From: JBCCSZ01 sp039821145
GTDB taxonomy: Bacteria > Bacteroidota > Bacteroidia > Chitinophagales > Saprospiraceae
Length of the DNA stretch: 64,000 nt
Assembly: GCA_039821145.1 (NCBI GenBank)
Contig: JBCBOS010000017.1
Location: 1 to 64,000, forward strand
Direction: 5' to 3'
Numbering within the stretch: the first letter of the stretch is position 1; each line of letters opens with the position of its first letter. The position numbers and the translations under genes were made by a program. Of this stretch, positions 43,429 to 52,009 are shown piece by piece. Below the pieces are notes generated by a model, which was not told where the DNA came from, searched no databases, and was given only the letters and a program-made list of their open reading frames with translations.

Positions 43429-43858
43429 TCCACAAACCCTTTTTCACGTAAAATCCAGAAGAGTGAGCATCAGCAAGAAAATCATAGAAGAATCTCTGCT
43501 CGGAGAGAAGCCAGTGGTGACCGACGAGGTGGTTGAATACTACAGAAAAAATCCAAATGACCTGGACCTAATCATTGACAAGGAATATTTTCACAGCAGA
43601 TTCATAAAGTTTTTCTTCGTCATTGGCCTGTTGATCACAACCATCAGTCGCGTTCTAAAATTCCTCTTTCACAATACCTGGGTAGAGTTCATCAACGATG
43701 TGGTCCTGGATGTTTTTTCTGAACTTGGGATCGCCATTTTTGGAGGTGCCATAACGGCCTACATTCTCGAACGAATGAAGCAGAAACAATATGAGGACAA
43801 TGTGAAATTTAGGAATGAAGTGATTGATAGAATCAAGGAATTGGACAAAAACAAGTGA
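43391..43858 (+). CDS. Small two-helix membrane protein
   Basis: The 155-residue ORF starts with GTG at 43391, in the end of the upstream gene; a later GTG (~43464) is an alternative. Two membrane helices are visible (FIKFFFVIGLLITTISRVLK; VVLDVFSELGIAIFGGAITA). The C-terminus is charged and helical (ERMKQKQYEDNVKFRNEVID). No family is recognised. It ends 4 bp before the barrel protein gene. Confidence 0.45.
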   Translation: MTREKNWNQKYNDPQTLFHVKSRRVSISKKIIEESLLGEKPVVTDEVVEYYRKNPNDLDLIIDKEYFHSRFIKFFFVIGLLITTISRVLKFLFHNTWVEFINDVVLDVFSELGIAIFGGAITAYILERMKQKQYEDNVKFRNEVIDRIKELDKNK

Positions 43859-43862
43859 ACCA

Positions 43863-44480
43863 ATGATCTTCCCAAATGAGATTGCCACTTACGTCATCAT
43901 TGTATTTCTGGTCGCGTCATTGCCCATGGAGTCATCAGCGCAAGCCAATGATTCCAGTGGAATCGCTACCCGCCTGTTCATGCCTGCTTTGCAAATGGGA
44001 TACATCAATCACAAGTCTGACGTCATATCGGGGGGGCTGGTCATTCAAACATCTTTGGAATACCGGGCAAAAAGCAATCTGTTGGTTCGGCTCAATTATG
44101 ACGATTTTTCTGGGCGGATCACCATCAATGATGCCAATGACAACAAGTACGTAGCAAAAATTCCTTTGTCCGAATTCATGGGAGGAATCGGTTACCGGTT
44201 GAGTGTGAAGAAACACAATTTATTTGGACTCGTTCAATCGGGAATCAGGTTTTATGAACTTCCCGAAATAGAAGAACAAAATGGGATCATCACGATCAAC
44301 CAATCGGGAGAGCGAATTGTCCCCGTCAAGTATACGGTAGGGTATGAATACGAAATAATGGAAAACATCTTCTTGAACCTAGAATTGTTTACAGGGCATT
44401 TTGTGAAGAAAAAAGACTATTGGTCCAACGATCAACTGTATCTGGGAATCATGGCGGGACTGTCAACAACTTTGTTTTAA
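43863..44480 (+). CDS. Outer-membrane beta-barrel-like protein
   Basis: The product has 205 residues from the ATG at 43863, which supplies a signal segment (EIATYVIIVFLVASLPMESS then AQA). The mature part alternates strands typical of a small barrel: LVIQTSLEYRAKSNLLVRLN, EFMGGIGYRLSVKKHNLFGL and KYTVGYEYEIMENIFLNLEL, ending YLGIMAGLSTTLF with a terminal Phe, as in outer-membrane barrels. It resembles OmpW/PorT-like small barrels. The name is structural only. Confidence 0.55.
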   Translation: MIFPNEIATYVIIVFLVASLPMESSAQANDSSGIATRLFMPALQMGYINHKSDVISGGLVIQTSLEYRAKSNLLVRLNYDDFSGRITINDANDNKYVAKIPLSEFMGGIGYRLSVKKHNLFGLVQSGIRFYELPEIEEQNGIITINQSGERIVPVKYTVGYEYEIMENIFLNLELFTGHFVKKKDYWSNDQLYLGIMAGLSTTLF

Positions 44481-44503
44481 AAACAACAATCAAATACATC
44501 AGC

Positions 44504-45733
44504 ATGAAAACAATTCACCTTTTGATGGTACTGGCTTTCGTCAGCCTACAACTCACCCCTTGCTCGGCACAGACCAATGAAAGTGACAATGCCACCACCA
44601 ATCAGATTTCGATTGGGGTCAGAGACGGCTTGTATTCAGAGATTCTGAAAGAGCAAAGAGAGCTTTTGATCCACGTTCCAAGCAGTGCAGGGTATGGAAG
44701 GAGGTTTCCGGTGCTCTTTGTGTTGGATGGAGAATATCATTTCGAATCGGTGGTGGGCATCATGAAGTACCACAGCTTGTCGGGACTGATTCCTGAAATG
44801 ATCGTTGTGGCCATTCCCAATACAGATCGGTTTCGAGATTTGACAACTTCGCACATTGGAGATGACACCAACCCATCTGGAGGGGCAGGCAATTTCACAA
44901 AGTTTTTGGAGAGCGAACTCATTCCATACATCGACAAGACCTACCCCACCTTCCCTCATCGAACGCTTTTCGGACATTCACTGGGTGGCCTGGTCGTGGT
45001 CAATACACTGCTCAACCACAAACACTTATTCAACAACTATTTGGCCATTGATCCGAGCCTATCGTGGGGCGATCAATCATTCTTGAAAGAGGCCAAATCA
45101 AAAATTCAAGAGCGAGTGTATGAGGACAAATCGCTGTACATCGCCATTGCCAATACCTTGAGAGGTGACATGACCGTCGAGGAAGCTCGGCAAGACACAA
45201 CGACGGCAACCCTTCACTTGAGGTCAATTTTTGAATTCTCAGAACTGGCAAAAGCAAACGAGCAGTTGTTATCGGACTCGAAATACTACGGAAGTGAGAT
45301 CCATGGAACGCTTCCCATCATCGCCGAGCAGGATGCCTTTCGATTTCTGTTTTCCTGGTACCAATTTGAACATTGGGGAGAGTTTTACTCTCCGGCTCCT
45401 AAGTTTAGTGGAGAGGAGTTGCGAGACATGGTGGTGTCTTATTACGAAAAACTGTCAGACAAATTCGGGCAACAGCTCATTCCCTGGGAAGACGAAATCA
45501 ATGGAATCGTCTACCTGTTTTTGGGCAGAAAAGATTACGATAGAGCATTTCCCTTCCTCGAATGGAACATCCAAAATTATCCTGAAAGTGCAAACGTTTA
45601 TGATTCGATGGGTGATTATTATGTAGGTGTATCAGATGATGCCAATGCCATAAAATATTTTTCAAAATCATTGGAGTTGGGAGGAGTGGATGGTACAAAG
45701 GAGAAGTTGGAAGCATTGCAACGCAAGAAATAG
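44504..45733 (+). CDS. Exported esterase (IroE-like) with TPR
   Basis: The product has 409 residues from the ATG at 44504, with signal peptide MKTIHLLMVLAFVSLQLTPC then SAQ. The hydrolase core matches esterase-D/IroE-type enzymes: FPVLFVLDGEYHFESVVGIM, IVVAIPNTDRFRDLTTSHIG, and the elbow HRTLFGHSLGGLVVVNTLLN (GHSLG). Trp/His elements near FLFSWYQFEHWGEFYSP complete the enzyme. A C-terminal TPR unit (AFPFLEWNIQNYPESANVYD then SMGDYYVGVSDDANAIKYFS) is appended. Siderophore or feruloyl esterases are usual relatives; substrate is unknown. Confidence 0.8.
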   Translation: MKTIHLLMVLAFVSLQLTPCSAQTNESDNATTNQISIGVRDGLYSEILKEQRELLIHVPSSAGYGRRFPVLFVLDGEYHFESVVGIMKYHSLSGLIPEMIVVAIPNTDRFRDLTTSHIGDDTNPSGGAGNFTKFLESELIPYIDKTYPTFPHRTLFGHSLGGLVVVNTLLNHKHLFNNYLAIDPSLSWGDQSFLKEAKSKIQERVYEDKSLYIAIANTLRGDMTVEEARQDTTTATLHLRSIFEFSELAKANEQLLSDSKYYGSEIHGTLPIIAEQDAFRFLFSWYQFEHWGEFYSPAPKFSGEELRDMVVSYYEKLSDKFGQQLIPWEDEINGIVYLFLGRKDYDRAFPFLEWNIQNYPESANVYDSMGDYYVGVSDDANAIKYFSKSLELGGVDGTKEKLEALQRKK

Positions 45734-45832
45734 GCGATGGTAAAATATGTGTGCGAAGGGATTGTTAACCATATGCAAATTGACCTGCCAAGTGTAGCAT
45801 GAGAAGTAGGGAATGCTATATTGGTTCAAAAA

Positions 45833-47863
45833 ATGAAGCTATCTCCTTTCCTCATTGTCCTTTGCCTTGCCTTTGTCAGTTGCCAACAAGCACCTACCGT
45901 CCAGCAGGTTCATTCTCCAGATGCAGCAATATTGCTCCCAAGAGTCATACAAGCAGTCCAAAACCATCATCTCCATCCCAGGACGATGGACAATGACTTG
46001 TCCCAAGACATGTTTGAACTTTTCCTCGAAAGGCTGGATCCTCACAAAGAATTTTTTACCCAAAAAGATGTTGACAATCTGAGTAGATACAAACTCACCT
46101 TGGATGAGGCGTTGCAACAAAACGATTTTGGATTTTTCAATACAGCCATCTCTTTGTTGGAATACAAAAGGGCGAAGGTCGAATCTCATTCACTGCAAGT
46201 GTTGAGCGAAGGGCAGGATTTTGCAAAGAAGGAGCGCTTGGAAATGAACACCACCCAATTGCCATATGCAGCAAATGACAAAGCATTGCAAGACAGATGG
46301 CGCAAGAAAGTCAAAAAGTACCTCTTGGATCAATTGTATGCGGAGGAGGTCAATCATCCTTCTACCGATGAGGACACGCGATTGGCAACTGCCAAAGAGA
46401 AGGTTCACAAACTGCTTTCTCTCAAATTCCAGAAATTGAAAACAACAAAAGATGCCAAGTATGTAGAGACATATGTCAATTCATTTTTGAAGGTACACGA
46501 CTTTCAATCAGAGTATCTGTCTCCCAAGGAAAAGACGGAATGGGATCAGAAATTTACGCGCTCTTTTGTGGGCGTTGGGGTCCGCCTGGAAATCGAAAAT
46601 GTTTATCCAAAAGTTACAGAAATTGTCATCGGTGGACCTGCCTGGAAGACGGGTTTATTGAAAGCAAATGATGAGATTTTGAGCATCAATGAACAAGGTG
46701 CAGAACCAGTGGATTTGATGGGTAAGCCAATGGAGGAAGTCATCAGTTTGCTCAAAGGCGAAAAGGGTACCATTGTGTATTTGACGATCAAGGACAAAGA
46801 TGCCCGTGTCAAAACCATTGAAATCAAAAGAGACAAAATTGAGTTTGATTTGGCCATGTCTTTTCTGCTGAATACCAATCAGGCTCAGCAAAAAATTGGC
46901 TACATTCGCCTGCCCAGATTCTACGGAGGCAATCCGGGAAGTGCAGCCCATGTGCGAAAGGAAGTGGAAGGCTTGAAAGCCAATGGGGTAGAGGGAATCA
47001 TTGTGGATGTGAGAAACAACCAAGGTGGTTCTGCCAGAGGGTGTCGCCAGATCATTGATCTTTTCCTGGCAGATGGCATCTACATGCAAACCAAGCGATC
47101 CAGTGGAGAGATCAATCAATTGTATGGCGACGACTCGTCGGTTCAGTACGACGGAAAATTGCTGGTGTTGACCAACTCGAAAAGTGGCTCTGCCTCCGAA
47201 CTTTTTTCTGGTACTTTGCAAGACTACAAACGAGCATTGATCGTTGGCAGCGAGTCTACCTATGGCAAAGGAAGTGTACAAAATTTCATAGACCTCAACG
47301 AGCCCGGCGACAGCATTTCCAAGTTTGGTCAGATGAAATTGAGTGTTGCCTTGTTCTACACGGCCAGCGGACGTTCTCCTCAATCAACAGGCATCATTCC
47401 GGATGTGACATTGACTGATGATGGCAAGTACAGCCGGACAGGCGAAAGAACACAAGCTTTTTCCATGCCCAGCGATGCCTTGCCACCAACAGATGTTCGA
47501 CAAGACATTTATGTGGTCAAAAACATTGATCAACTTTGGTCGAAAAGTCAAGCGCGGACCAAAGACAGCAAAGCTTTTCAACTGGCCGAGGAAAAAGCAA
47601 AGCGGATGGCAGAACAGCAGAAAAGTCACCTGGTAGAATTGGACAAAGTTTCTTATCAAAAACAAATGGCATCAAAGCTTGCTTCTGAAAAGAAATGGTC
47701 GGAAATATTTTCGACAACCAAAGGGTTTACCGTGACCTTTGACAGAACACCTTTTCAACAAGATGCCATCTCCATCAGCAAGCGAGAGAAATGGGTGGAC
47801 CGCATACAATCGGATCCATACATCTACGAGTGTTTTCAAATCATCAATGACATGGCAGGATGA
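45833..47863 (+). CDS. prc: Carboxy-terminal processing protease (Prc/CTP, S41)
   Basis: The product has 676 residues. A lipoprotein signal ends at C17-C22 region (IVLCLAFVSC). Residues ~50-210 are the helical N-terminal part. A PDZ domain follows (GVGVRLEIENVYPKVTEIVI then GGPAWKTGLLKANDEILSIN). The protease core has GYIRLPRFYGGNPGSAAHVR, GIIVDVRNNQGGSARGCRQI and the catalytic region KSGSASELFSGTLQDYKRAL (Ser) followed by STYGKGSVQ (Lys). A C-terminal DUF3340-like domain completes the Prc architecture. Prc trims the C-termini of envelope proteins. It is lone here with no obvious partner gene. Confidence 0.9.
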   Translation: MKLSPFLIVLCLAFVSCQQAPTVQQVHSPDAAILLPRVIQAVQNHHLHPRTMDNDLSQDMFELFLERLDPHKEFFTQKDVDNLSRYKLTLDEALQQNDFGFFNTAISLLEYKRAKVESHSLQVLSEGQDFAKKERLEMNTTQLPYAANDKALQDRWRKKVKKYLLDQLYAEEVNHPSTDEDTRLATAKEKVHKLLSLKFQKLKTTKDAKYVETYVNSFLKVHDFQSEYLSPKEKTEWDQKFTRSFVGVGVRLEIENVYPKVTEIVIGGPAWKTGLLKANDEILSINEQGAEPVDLMGKPMEEVISLLKGEKGTIVYLTIKDKDARVKTIEIKRDKIEFDLAMSFLLNTNQAQQKIGYIRLPRFYGGNPGSAAHVRKEVEGLKANGVEGIIVDVRNNQGGSARGCRQIIDLFLADGIYMQTKRSSGEINQLYGDDSSVQYDGKLLVLTNSKSGSASELFSGTLQDYKRALIVGSESTYGKGSVQNFIDLNEPGDSISKFGQMKLSVALFYTASGRSPQSTGIIPDVTLTDDGKYSRTGERTQAFSMPSDALPPTDVRQDIYVVKNIDQLWSKSQARTKDSKAFQLAEEKAKRMAEQQKSHLVELDKVSYQKQMASKLASEKKWSEIFSTTKGFTVTFDRTPFQQDAISISKREKWVDRIQSDPYIYECFQIINDMAG

Positions 47864-47941
47864 AAATTTGATGCAACGCTTGGACTTGGGGGTCAACTGT
47901 CGGTAGCGAAAGACTCAAAAATACTCTCCAACTGGAGTACA

Positions 47942-48349
47942 TCAGTCCCTTTTCCAAACGGCAAATAACACAAGGCCTACTGCCATCACATTGACAAGCC
48001 CGAAAAAAACATCATCCCAATCCCCCGATGGCAAACTGGCTAATAGGCCGAATAAGAATACGCATCCCGCCAGGGTATTGGCCCAGCGATTGGCCTTGTC
48101 TGGCAACATCCTCGAAAGGATCACCATGGCGATTGGAATCTCCAAAATGATGGCGAAAAAAAGCATGTTGGCCTCTGGTATTTGCAGGGCCATCATCTCT
48201 TCTATGAATCCTTCTCGCAGAAACTCATGCAAATCACGAAAGATCATATTGAACAAAATGAAAATCCAAAGACTGGACAAAAAAGATCGCTCGCGAATGG
48301 TGGTCAGTATCATATCGACTGTTTTTTGATTGTGATGAAATAGAGGCAT
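47942..48349 (-). CDS. DUF6326-like small membrane protein
   Basis: The product has 135 residues with four membrane helices (SSLWIFILFNMIFRD; NMLFFAIILEIPIAMVILSR; NTLAGCVFLFGLLASLP; VFFGLVNVMAVGLVLFAVWK). The pattern LEIPIAMVILSRMLPDKANR WANT resembles the DUF6326 family of Bacteroidota. It is the last gene of a three-gene minus-strand group (48944, 48730, 48349) with gaps of 43 and 3 bp. Function unknown. Confidence 0.6.
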   Translation of the reverse strand: MPLFHHNQKTVDMILTTIRERSFLSSLWIFILFNMIFRDLHEFLREGFIEEMMALQIPEANMLFFAIILEIPIAMVILSRMLPDKANRWANTLAGCVFLFGLLASLPSGDWDDVFFGLVNVMAVGLVLFAVWKRD

Positions 48350-48352
48350 GAC

Positions 48353-48730
48353 TCAAACTTGCTTTGGCCCATGGATGCGCAACAACTCGCCGAGTTCTGC
48401 TCGGACTTTTTTCTGCAGGCGTTGTATCTGTTTTCGGAAGTGGTCGAGTTGTCGTTTTTCTTCTTCTGTTTCTACCGACATCGGCCCCCCGGTTCGGCTC
48501 CTCATCATCTGCTTCCAATGGTCAATTTGTTGCAGATCAGATTGGATGTCGATCAAGACTGGAAAACAGTCTTCCAATTCTTGAAGAGAGTTCCACCGTT
48601 CCTCCTGCCAAAGGACTTCCATCACTTCTTCATACAGGGCCAACTCAGGATTTTCGACCCTGCTGAGGAGGACCGCCAAAGCCAATAAAATGCCACTGGC
48701 AAGTACTGCTGCAATTCTGAAAACTTTCAT
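48353..48730 (-). CDS. Small exported or anchored helical protein
   Basis: The product has 125 residues from the ATG at 48730; a longer ORF to 48886 is open but has no matching composition. The N-terminus is a hydrophobic segment (MKVFRIAAVLASGILLALAV). The rest is helical and charged with a coiled-coil tendency (EEKRQLDHFRKQIQRLQKKV), ending HGPKQV. No family is recognised. It overlaps neither neighbour but is 3 bp from the DUF6326-like gene, so they are coexpressed. Confidence 0.5.
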   Translation of the reverse strand: MKVFRIAAVLASGILLALAVLLSRVENPELALYEEVMEVLWQEERWNSLQELEDCFPVLIDIQSDLQQIDHWKQMMRSRTGGPMSVETEEEKRQLDHFRKQIQRLQKKVRAELGELLRIHGPKQV

Positions 48731-48773
48731 GTCAATGTTTTTGTAGTTGAATGAATCGAATGGTGTTGGCACG

Positions 48774-48944
48774 TCAGAAATTCTCCCAGAGCCACACCAA
48801 AAAATCGAGCAGGGAAGAGGGCTCCAATGCCTGCACCATCCACCGACCTGCTCGGGTCCGGGGCAGAAACAGCAGCGCAATGGCATGCATCAAAACAGCC
48901 AGTACATCACTGGGGCATCGTTGTTTGGAAGAAGTCTTTGTCAT
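48774..48944 (-). CDS. 56-residue membrane protein
   Basis: This short ORF starts at the ATG at 48944 and stops at 48774. It reads MTKTSSKQRCPSDVLAVLMH, then a hydrophobic stretch AIALLFLPRTRAGRWMVQAL and ends LLDFLVWLWENF. One or two membrane segments are likely, with a hydrophilic N-terminus. It is 43 bp upstream of the 48730 gene on the same strand. A candidate promoter with TTTG and TACAATG is ~10-40 bp upstream on the minus strand. Clean hydrophobic profile and position support it as real. Confidence 0.45.
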   Translation of the reverse strand: MTKTSSKQRCPSDVLAVLMHAIALLFLPRTRAGRWMVQALEPSSLLDFLVWLWENF

Positions 48945-49778
48945 GGACATTGTATTTGATCAATTGTGCATTTTGTACAAATGTCCGTCAATGAGAGGGG
49001 AGCGACAATTTTGCTATGCAAGTCGGGCAGACTCATCTGCGAATGGGGATTTTTTGTCTGTGAGCCATTTGAGTAGGAGAGAAGACGTGAAAATATTTGG
49101 TGATTGGCAGGCCAATGGTAGGATTGTAATCCTTCGGTAGTCTTTGTAAGAAATGCAATGAAATAACGGAAAATAATGATAAAATAGAATATAAGTAGCT
49201 ATATTTTTTGTATTTTTTATGGCATATTTTCCATTTTTTTTGAAAAAGGTATCATTTCTAAAGAAATAATTGTATCATACATGTCTATTAATAGACACGT
49301 GTTTTTATTTTGGTTTTTCAACGTCTGTTGCTTTACTATCATCACATCTACAGAAGACTTTCGTTAGGGAACACGGATGTAAACCCATCTGTCATTAAGT
49401 GACTGTTTTATGTCGGAAATAAGCATTCACGGCAGTTGGGAAGGTCAGTCTGTGGCCTTATCTGGTGTATCCATCCATGCTGAGGTACCACCCTGCGTAC
49501 CACTGCTAATTGCAATAAATTTTAGGGAAATACCTTACAATACAGTCCTTTAATATGACTTGGTAATGTTTGTTTGCCAAGCTTACGGATCTTGTAAAAG
49601 ACAGCGTCAGCGATAACCGTTTTCGGTAGGCTGATGTGTAATGACTGTTCATCATTTACTGCCCTTTTTATTTACAACTCACTTTTTTGTTGCCGTTTAG
49701 ATGTATGTGATATTCATCTACTGCCCGATTCATTTGCATCAATGAATCAAAGTATTTTATCACCCATAAATTTTCATC
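48945..49778. other. 834-bp intergenic region
   Basis: This AT-rich gap separates the minus-strand trio from the lipoprotein at 49779. A weak 47-codon ORF (49410-49553, plus) is the only open frame of note and is not convincing. No RNA gene or repeat array was recognised; the right side must hold the promoter of the 49779 gene. Confidence 0.35.
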
Positions 49779-51197
49779 ATGAAAAGTCGAAATTTCACAA
49801 TCACTTGCTTGGTACTTCTGATCTCATTTATTCTCTTCCAAACCTGTGCAAAAGATGATCTTGGCAGAGAGCAAAACTTTCTCGAAGAAGAACAGACATC
49901 ACAGGAAAGTACATCGGTCATAGAGAAAATCAAAGCGATGGGCGGCTACGATGTCAAAGACATTGTTGAGTTCAGGGATTTTTACATAGTAGAGGGAGAT
50001 GTGGCCTTCCCAAAAAATGTGAAGGATTTCAAAGCTGGTAGGAGGGCGTCTTCTAGTTTTGGAACCTACAGATACGATGCCAATAACCTGTTTCCATTGA
50101 CGGGCACCTCCCAATTCATCGACGTCTACTCCTACATCTCCACGACAACCATCGGAGACCCTTGGTTCGATGCCATCAATCAGTCGATCTCAGACTGGAA
50201 TTCGGGATCTTCTTGCATCAACATGCGCCTTGTCAATGACCCCAATGGGGCCGATATTTACATCAAAGACATGTTCCCCAATGGCGATGGAGGGGGCAGC
50301 AGTCTATATGGCTTTGCAGATAACTTTGTTACATCTCACCATGCTGATATTTACATCAATCTTCAATTTGATTCTGGCAATACGGCAGTGAACGAAAAGA
50401 GAAACATCATCTCCCGCGGGCTAGGCCACACAATTGGATTCTTGCGCAACGATCTCCGTACCCCAGCTACCCCTAGCATGCTGGGCTTATCTGATGTGAA
50501 CTCCATCATGACTGCAGGTATTGTCGATAGGGATGATGCCATCATAGGGCTTACTGCTACTGATCATCAGCTTAGAGACCATCTGTACAGCTCAACCAAT
50601 GATTGTGGTCTTGCCCGTATGACTGGTACCATAAATGGTCCTAAAGGCATTTGTGTAAATGCCAGGCCTACTACTTGCACATGGTCGGGATCTGGAGTGA
50701 TTGACGAATGGCGAGGCAGCTCCAATCTGAATCTGTCCAATGAGACGGGTACCAGTGTGGATGTTTCTGCGACAAGTGAAGGAACAGCGACTTTAGAAGC
50801 CCTGCAAAACGGATCAGTAGTAGGGACTTTATCCATACGAGTAAGCGGCCGTCCCGTACCAGATAATATTTATTCTACAGTTATCACTGGTCCCGATACA
50901 TTGTACACTAACCTTTTCAATGCTCGTCTGTACAGACTATCAGACCCCAACTTTCGAAATGCCGTGACGAGCGTGGAATGGGTGGTATTCAGCTACGTTT
51001 ACGAAGGTGCTGATCGGTTTATTCAAATTCAATCGCCATATGCCGGCGAACAGTATTGGGCAATGTTGACCGCTGTTACCGGCACACCAAAAGGTTTGTA
51101 CACTGTTCAGTGCAGGGTGAGCAATTCTTGTGGTACTTACACATTCGACAAGGAATTCTTTGTAGACAATACGCGCATCATTGCTCTTGAATTTTAA
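49779..51197 (+). CDS. Lipoprotein, inactive M57-like metalloprotease
   Basis: The product has 472 residues. LISFILFQTC (Cys23) is the lipobox. Residues ~95-275 follow the metzincin-like M57 (dual-action HEIGH) family: RYDANNLFPLTG, WFDAINQSISDWNSGSSCIN, and the region ISRGLGHTIGFLRND (211-225). In active members this reads HELGHxIGxxHTD. Here the first His is Arg213, the catalytic Glu is Gly214 and the third His is Arg223; only His217 and Gly220 remain. Zinc binding and catalysis should be lost. The C-terminal ~190 residues contain two Ig-like domains (ATCTWSGSG to RVSGRPVP, then the final beta region). Likely a surface binding protein derived from a protease. Confidence 0.75.
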   Translation: MKSRNFTITCLVLLISFILFQTCAKDDLGREQNFLEEEQTSQESTSVIEKIKAMGGYDVKDIVEFRDFYIVEGDVAFPKNVKDFKAGRRASSSFGTYRYDANNLFPLTGTSQFIDVYSYISTTTIGDPWFDAINQSISDWNSGSSCINMRLVNDPNGADIYIKDMFPNGDGGGSSLYGFADNFVTSHHADIYINLQFDSGNTAVNEKRNIISRGLGHTIGFLRNDLRTPATPSMLGLSDVNSIMTAGIVDRDDAIIGLTATDHQLRDHLYSSTNDCGLARMTGTINGPKGICVNARPTTCTWSGSGVIDEWRGSSNLNLSNETGTSVDVSATSEGTATLEALQNGSVVGTLSIRVSGRPVPDNIYSTVITGPDTLYTNLFNARLYRLSDPNFRNAVTSVEWVVFSYVYEGADRFIQIQSPYAGEQYWAMLTAVTGTPKGLYTVQCRVSNSCGTYTFDKEFFVDNTRIIALEF

Positions 51198-51224
51198 GAA
51201 AAGAACATCTTGATGTTACGTGGT

Positions 51225-51274
51225 TCGAAAGTTCTCAACTCCAGAATACCAAGCTGAGGGGCGAGAACTTTCGA
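51225..51274. terminator. Bidirectional hairpin between convergent genes
   Basis: Perfect 12-bp arms (TCGAAAGTTCTC at 51225-51236, its complement at 51263-51274) are separated by 26 bases. It lies after the stop of the 49779 gene and before the stop of the 51311 gene, so it can terminate both. Confidence 0.55.
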
Positions 51275-51310
51275 TCTTCTTCTGTGAGCCACCGAGTAGG
51301 GGAGAAGCCA

Positions 51311-52009
51311 TCAGTTTTTTCCACCACCGATCCTTTGAAAAAATTCTGCTCTGTACGTCTCTGAAATCGGAAGGAGCTGATCGGCAATCTTGATCCGGCC
51401 TCGCTCGATGGATTCGATTTTGGCAAGAGAAACCATGTAGGATTTGTGGACCCGGCACACCAAATGGGAAGGGATGAGTTGCTCCAACTCCTTGAAGTTT
51501 TGCAGGGTCATGATTTTTTTGTCGGTCGTGTGAATTCGGCGGTAGTCGCGCATGCCTTCGATGTAGACAATGTCGAGGAGGTTGATTTTTTCCAGTCGGT
51601 TTTCGGTTTTTACAAAGATGTATTCCAGGGGAGCTGCTGCCGCTTGTTGGCTGAGATTTTCCTGGGCCTTGTTCACCGCTTGCAAAAATCGGTGAAAGGT
51701 AAATGGTTTGAGGAGGTAGTCCGTCACATTGAGTTCGTATCCTTTCAGGGCGTATTGCTGGTAGGCAGTGGTGATGATGACTTGGCTGTCGATGGTTGAA
51801 CTTTCCAGCAACTCGACTCCCGTCAACTCATCCATGTTGATGTCCAGAAAAAGAATGTCTACTTTGTTGGCTTTCAAAAAGGCCAGGCCGCTGAGTGCAT
51901 TGTCAAAAGTGGCGCTCAATTGAAGAAAGGGAATCTTCAAGGCAAAATCCCTTGTGCGCTCCAGCGCCAGGGGCTCGTCTTCGATGATGATGCAAGTGTA
52001 TTTTTTCAT
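51311..52009 (-). CDS. LytTR-family response regulator
   Basis: The product has 232 residues from the ATG at 52009. The receiver domain has the acidic pocket (IIIEDEP), phospho-site FLDINMDELTGVEL (Asp at about residue 53), and the KP motif DYLLKPFTFHRFLQ. The C-terminal LytTR DNA-binding domain has FVKTENRLEKINLLDIVYIE, YRRIHTTDKKIMTLQNFKEL and VCRVHKSYMVSLAKIESIER. It overlaps its kinase gene by 4 bp. LytTR regulators bind imperfect direct repeats; no target was identified here. Confidence 0.95.
   Translation of the reverse strand: MKKYTCIIIEDEPLALERTRDFALKIPFLQLSATFDNALSGLAFLKANKVDILFLDINMDELTGVELLESSTIDSQVIITTAYQQYALKGYELNVTDYLLKPFTFHRFLQAVNKAQENLSQQAAAAPLEYIFVKTENRLEKINLLDIVYIEGMRDYRRIHTTDKKIMTLQNFKELEQLIPSHLVCRVHKSYMVSLAKIESIERGRIKIADQLLPISETYRAEFFQRIGGGKN

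Noticed and set aside
42985..43858. A toxin/immunity pair next to the CRISPR array (SMI1-like protein plus membrane protein)
   Set aside because: Motifs are too weak and no toxin domain is present; kept as hypothetical.
47925..47945. Short palindrome CTCCA-AC-TGGAG between the prc gene and the DUF6326-like gene
   Set aside because: Only five bases per arm, with no T-run; not strong enough to call a terminator.
49410..49553. A 47-codon plus-strand ORF in the 834-bp gap
   Set aside because: No recognisable composition, no signal or membrane segment, and no clear start context.
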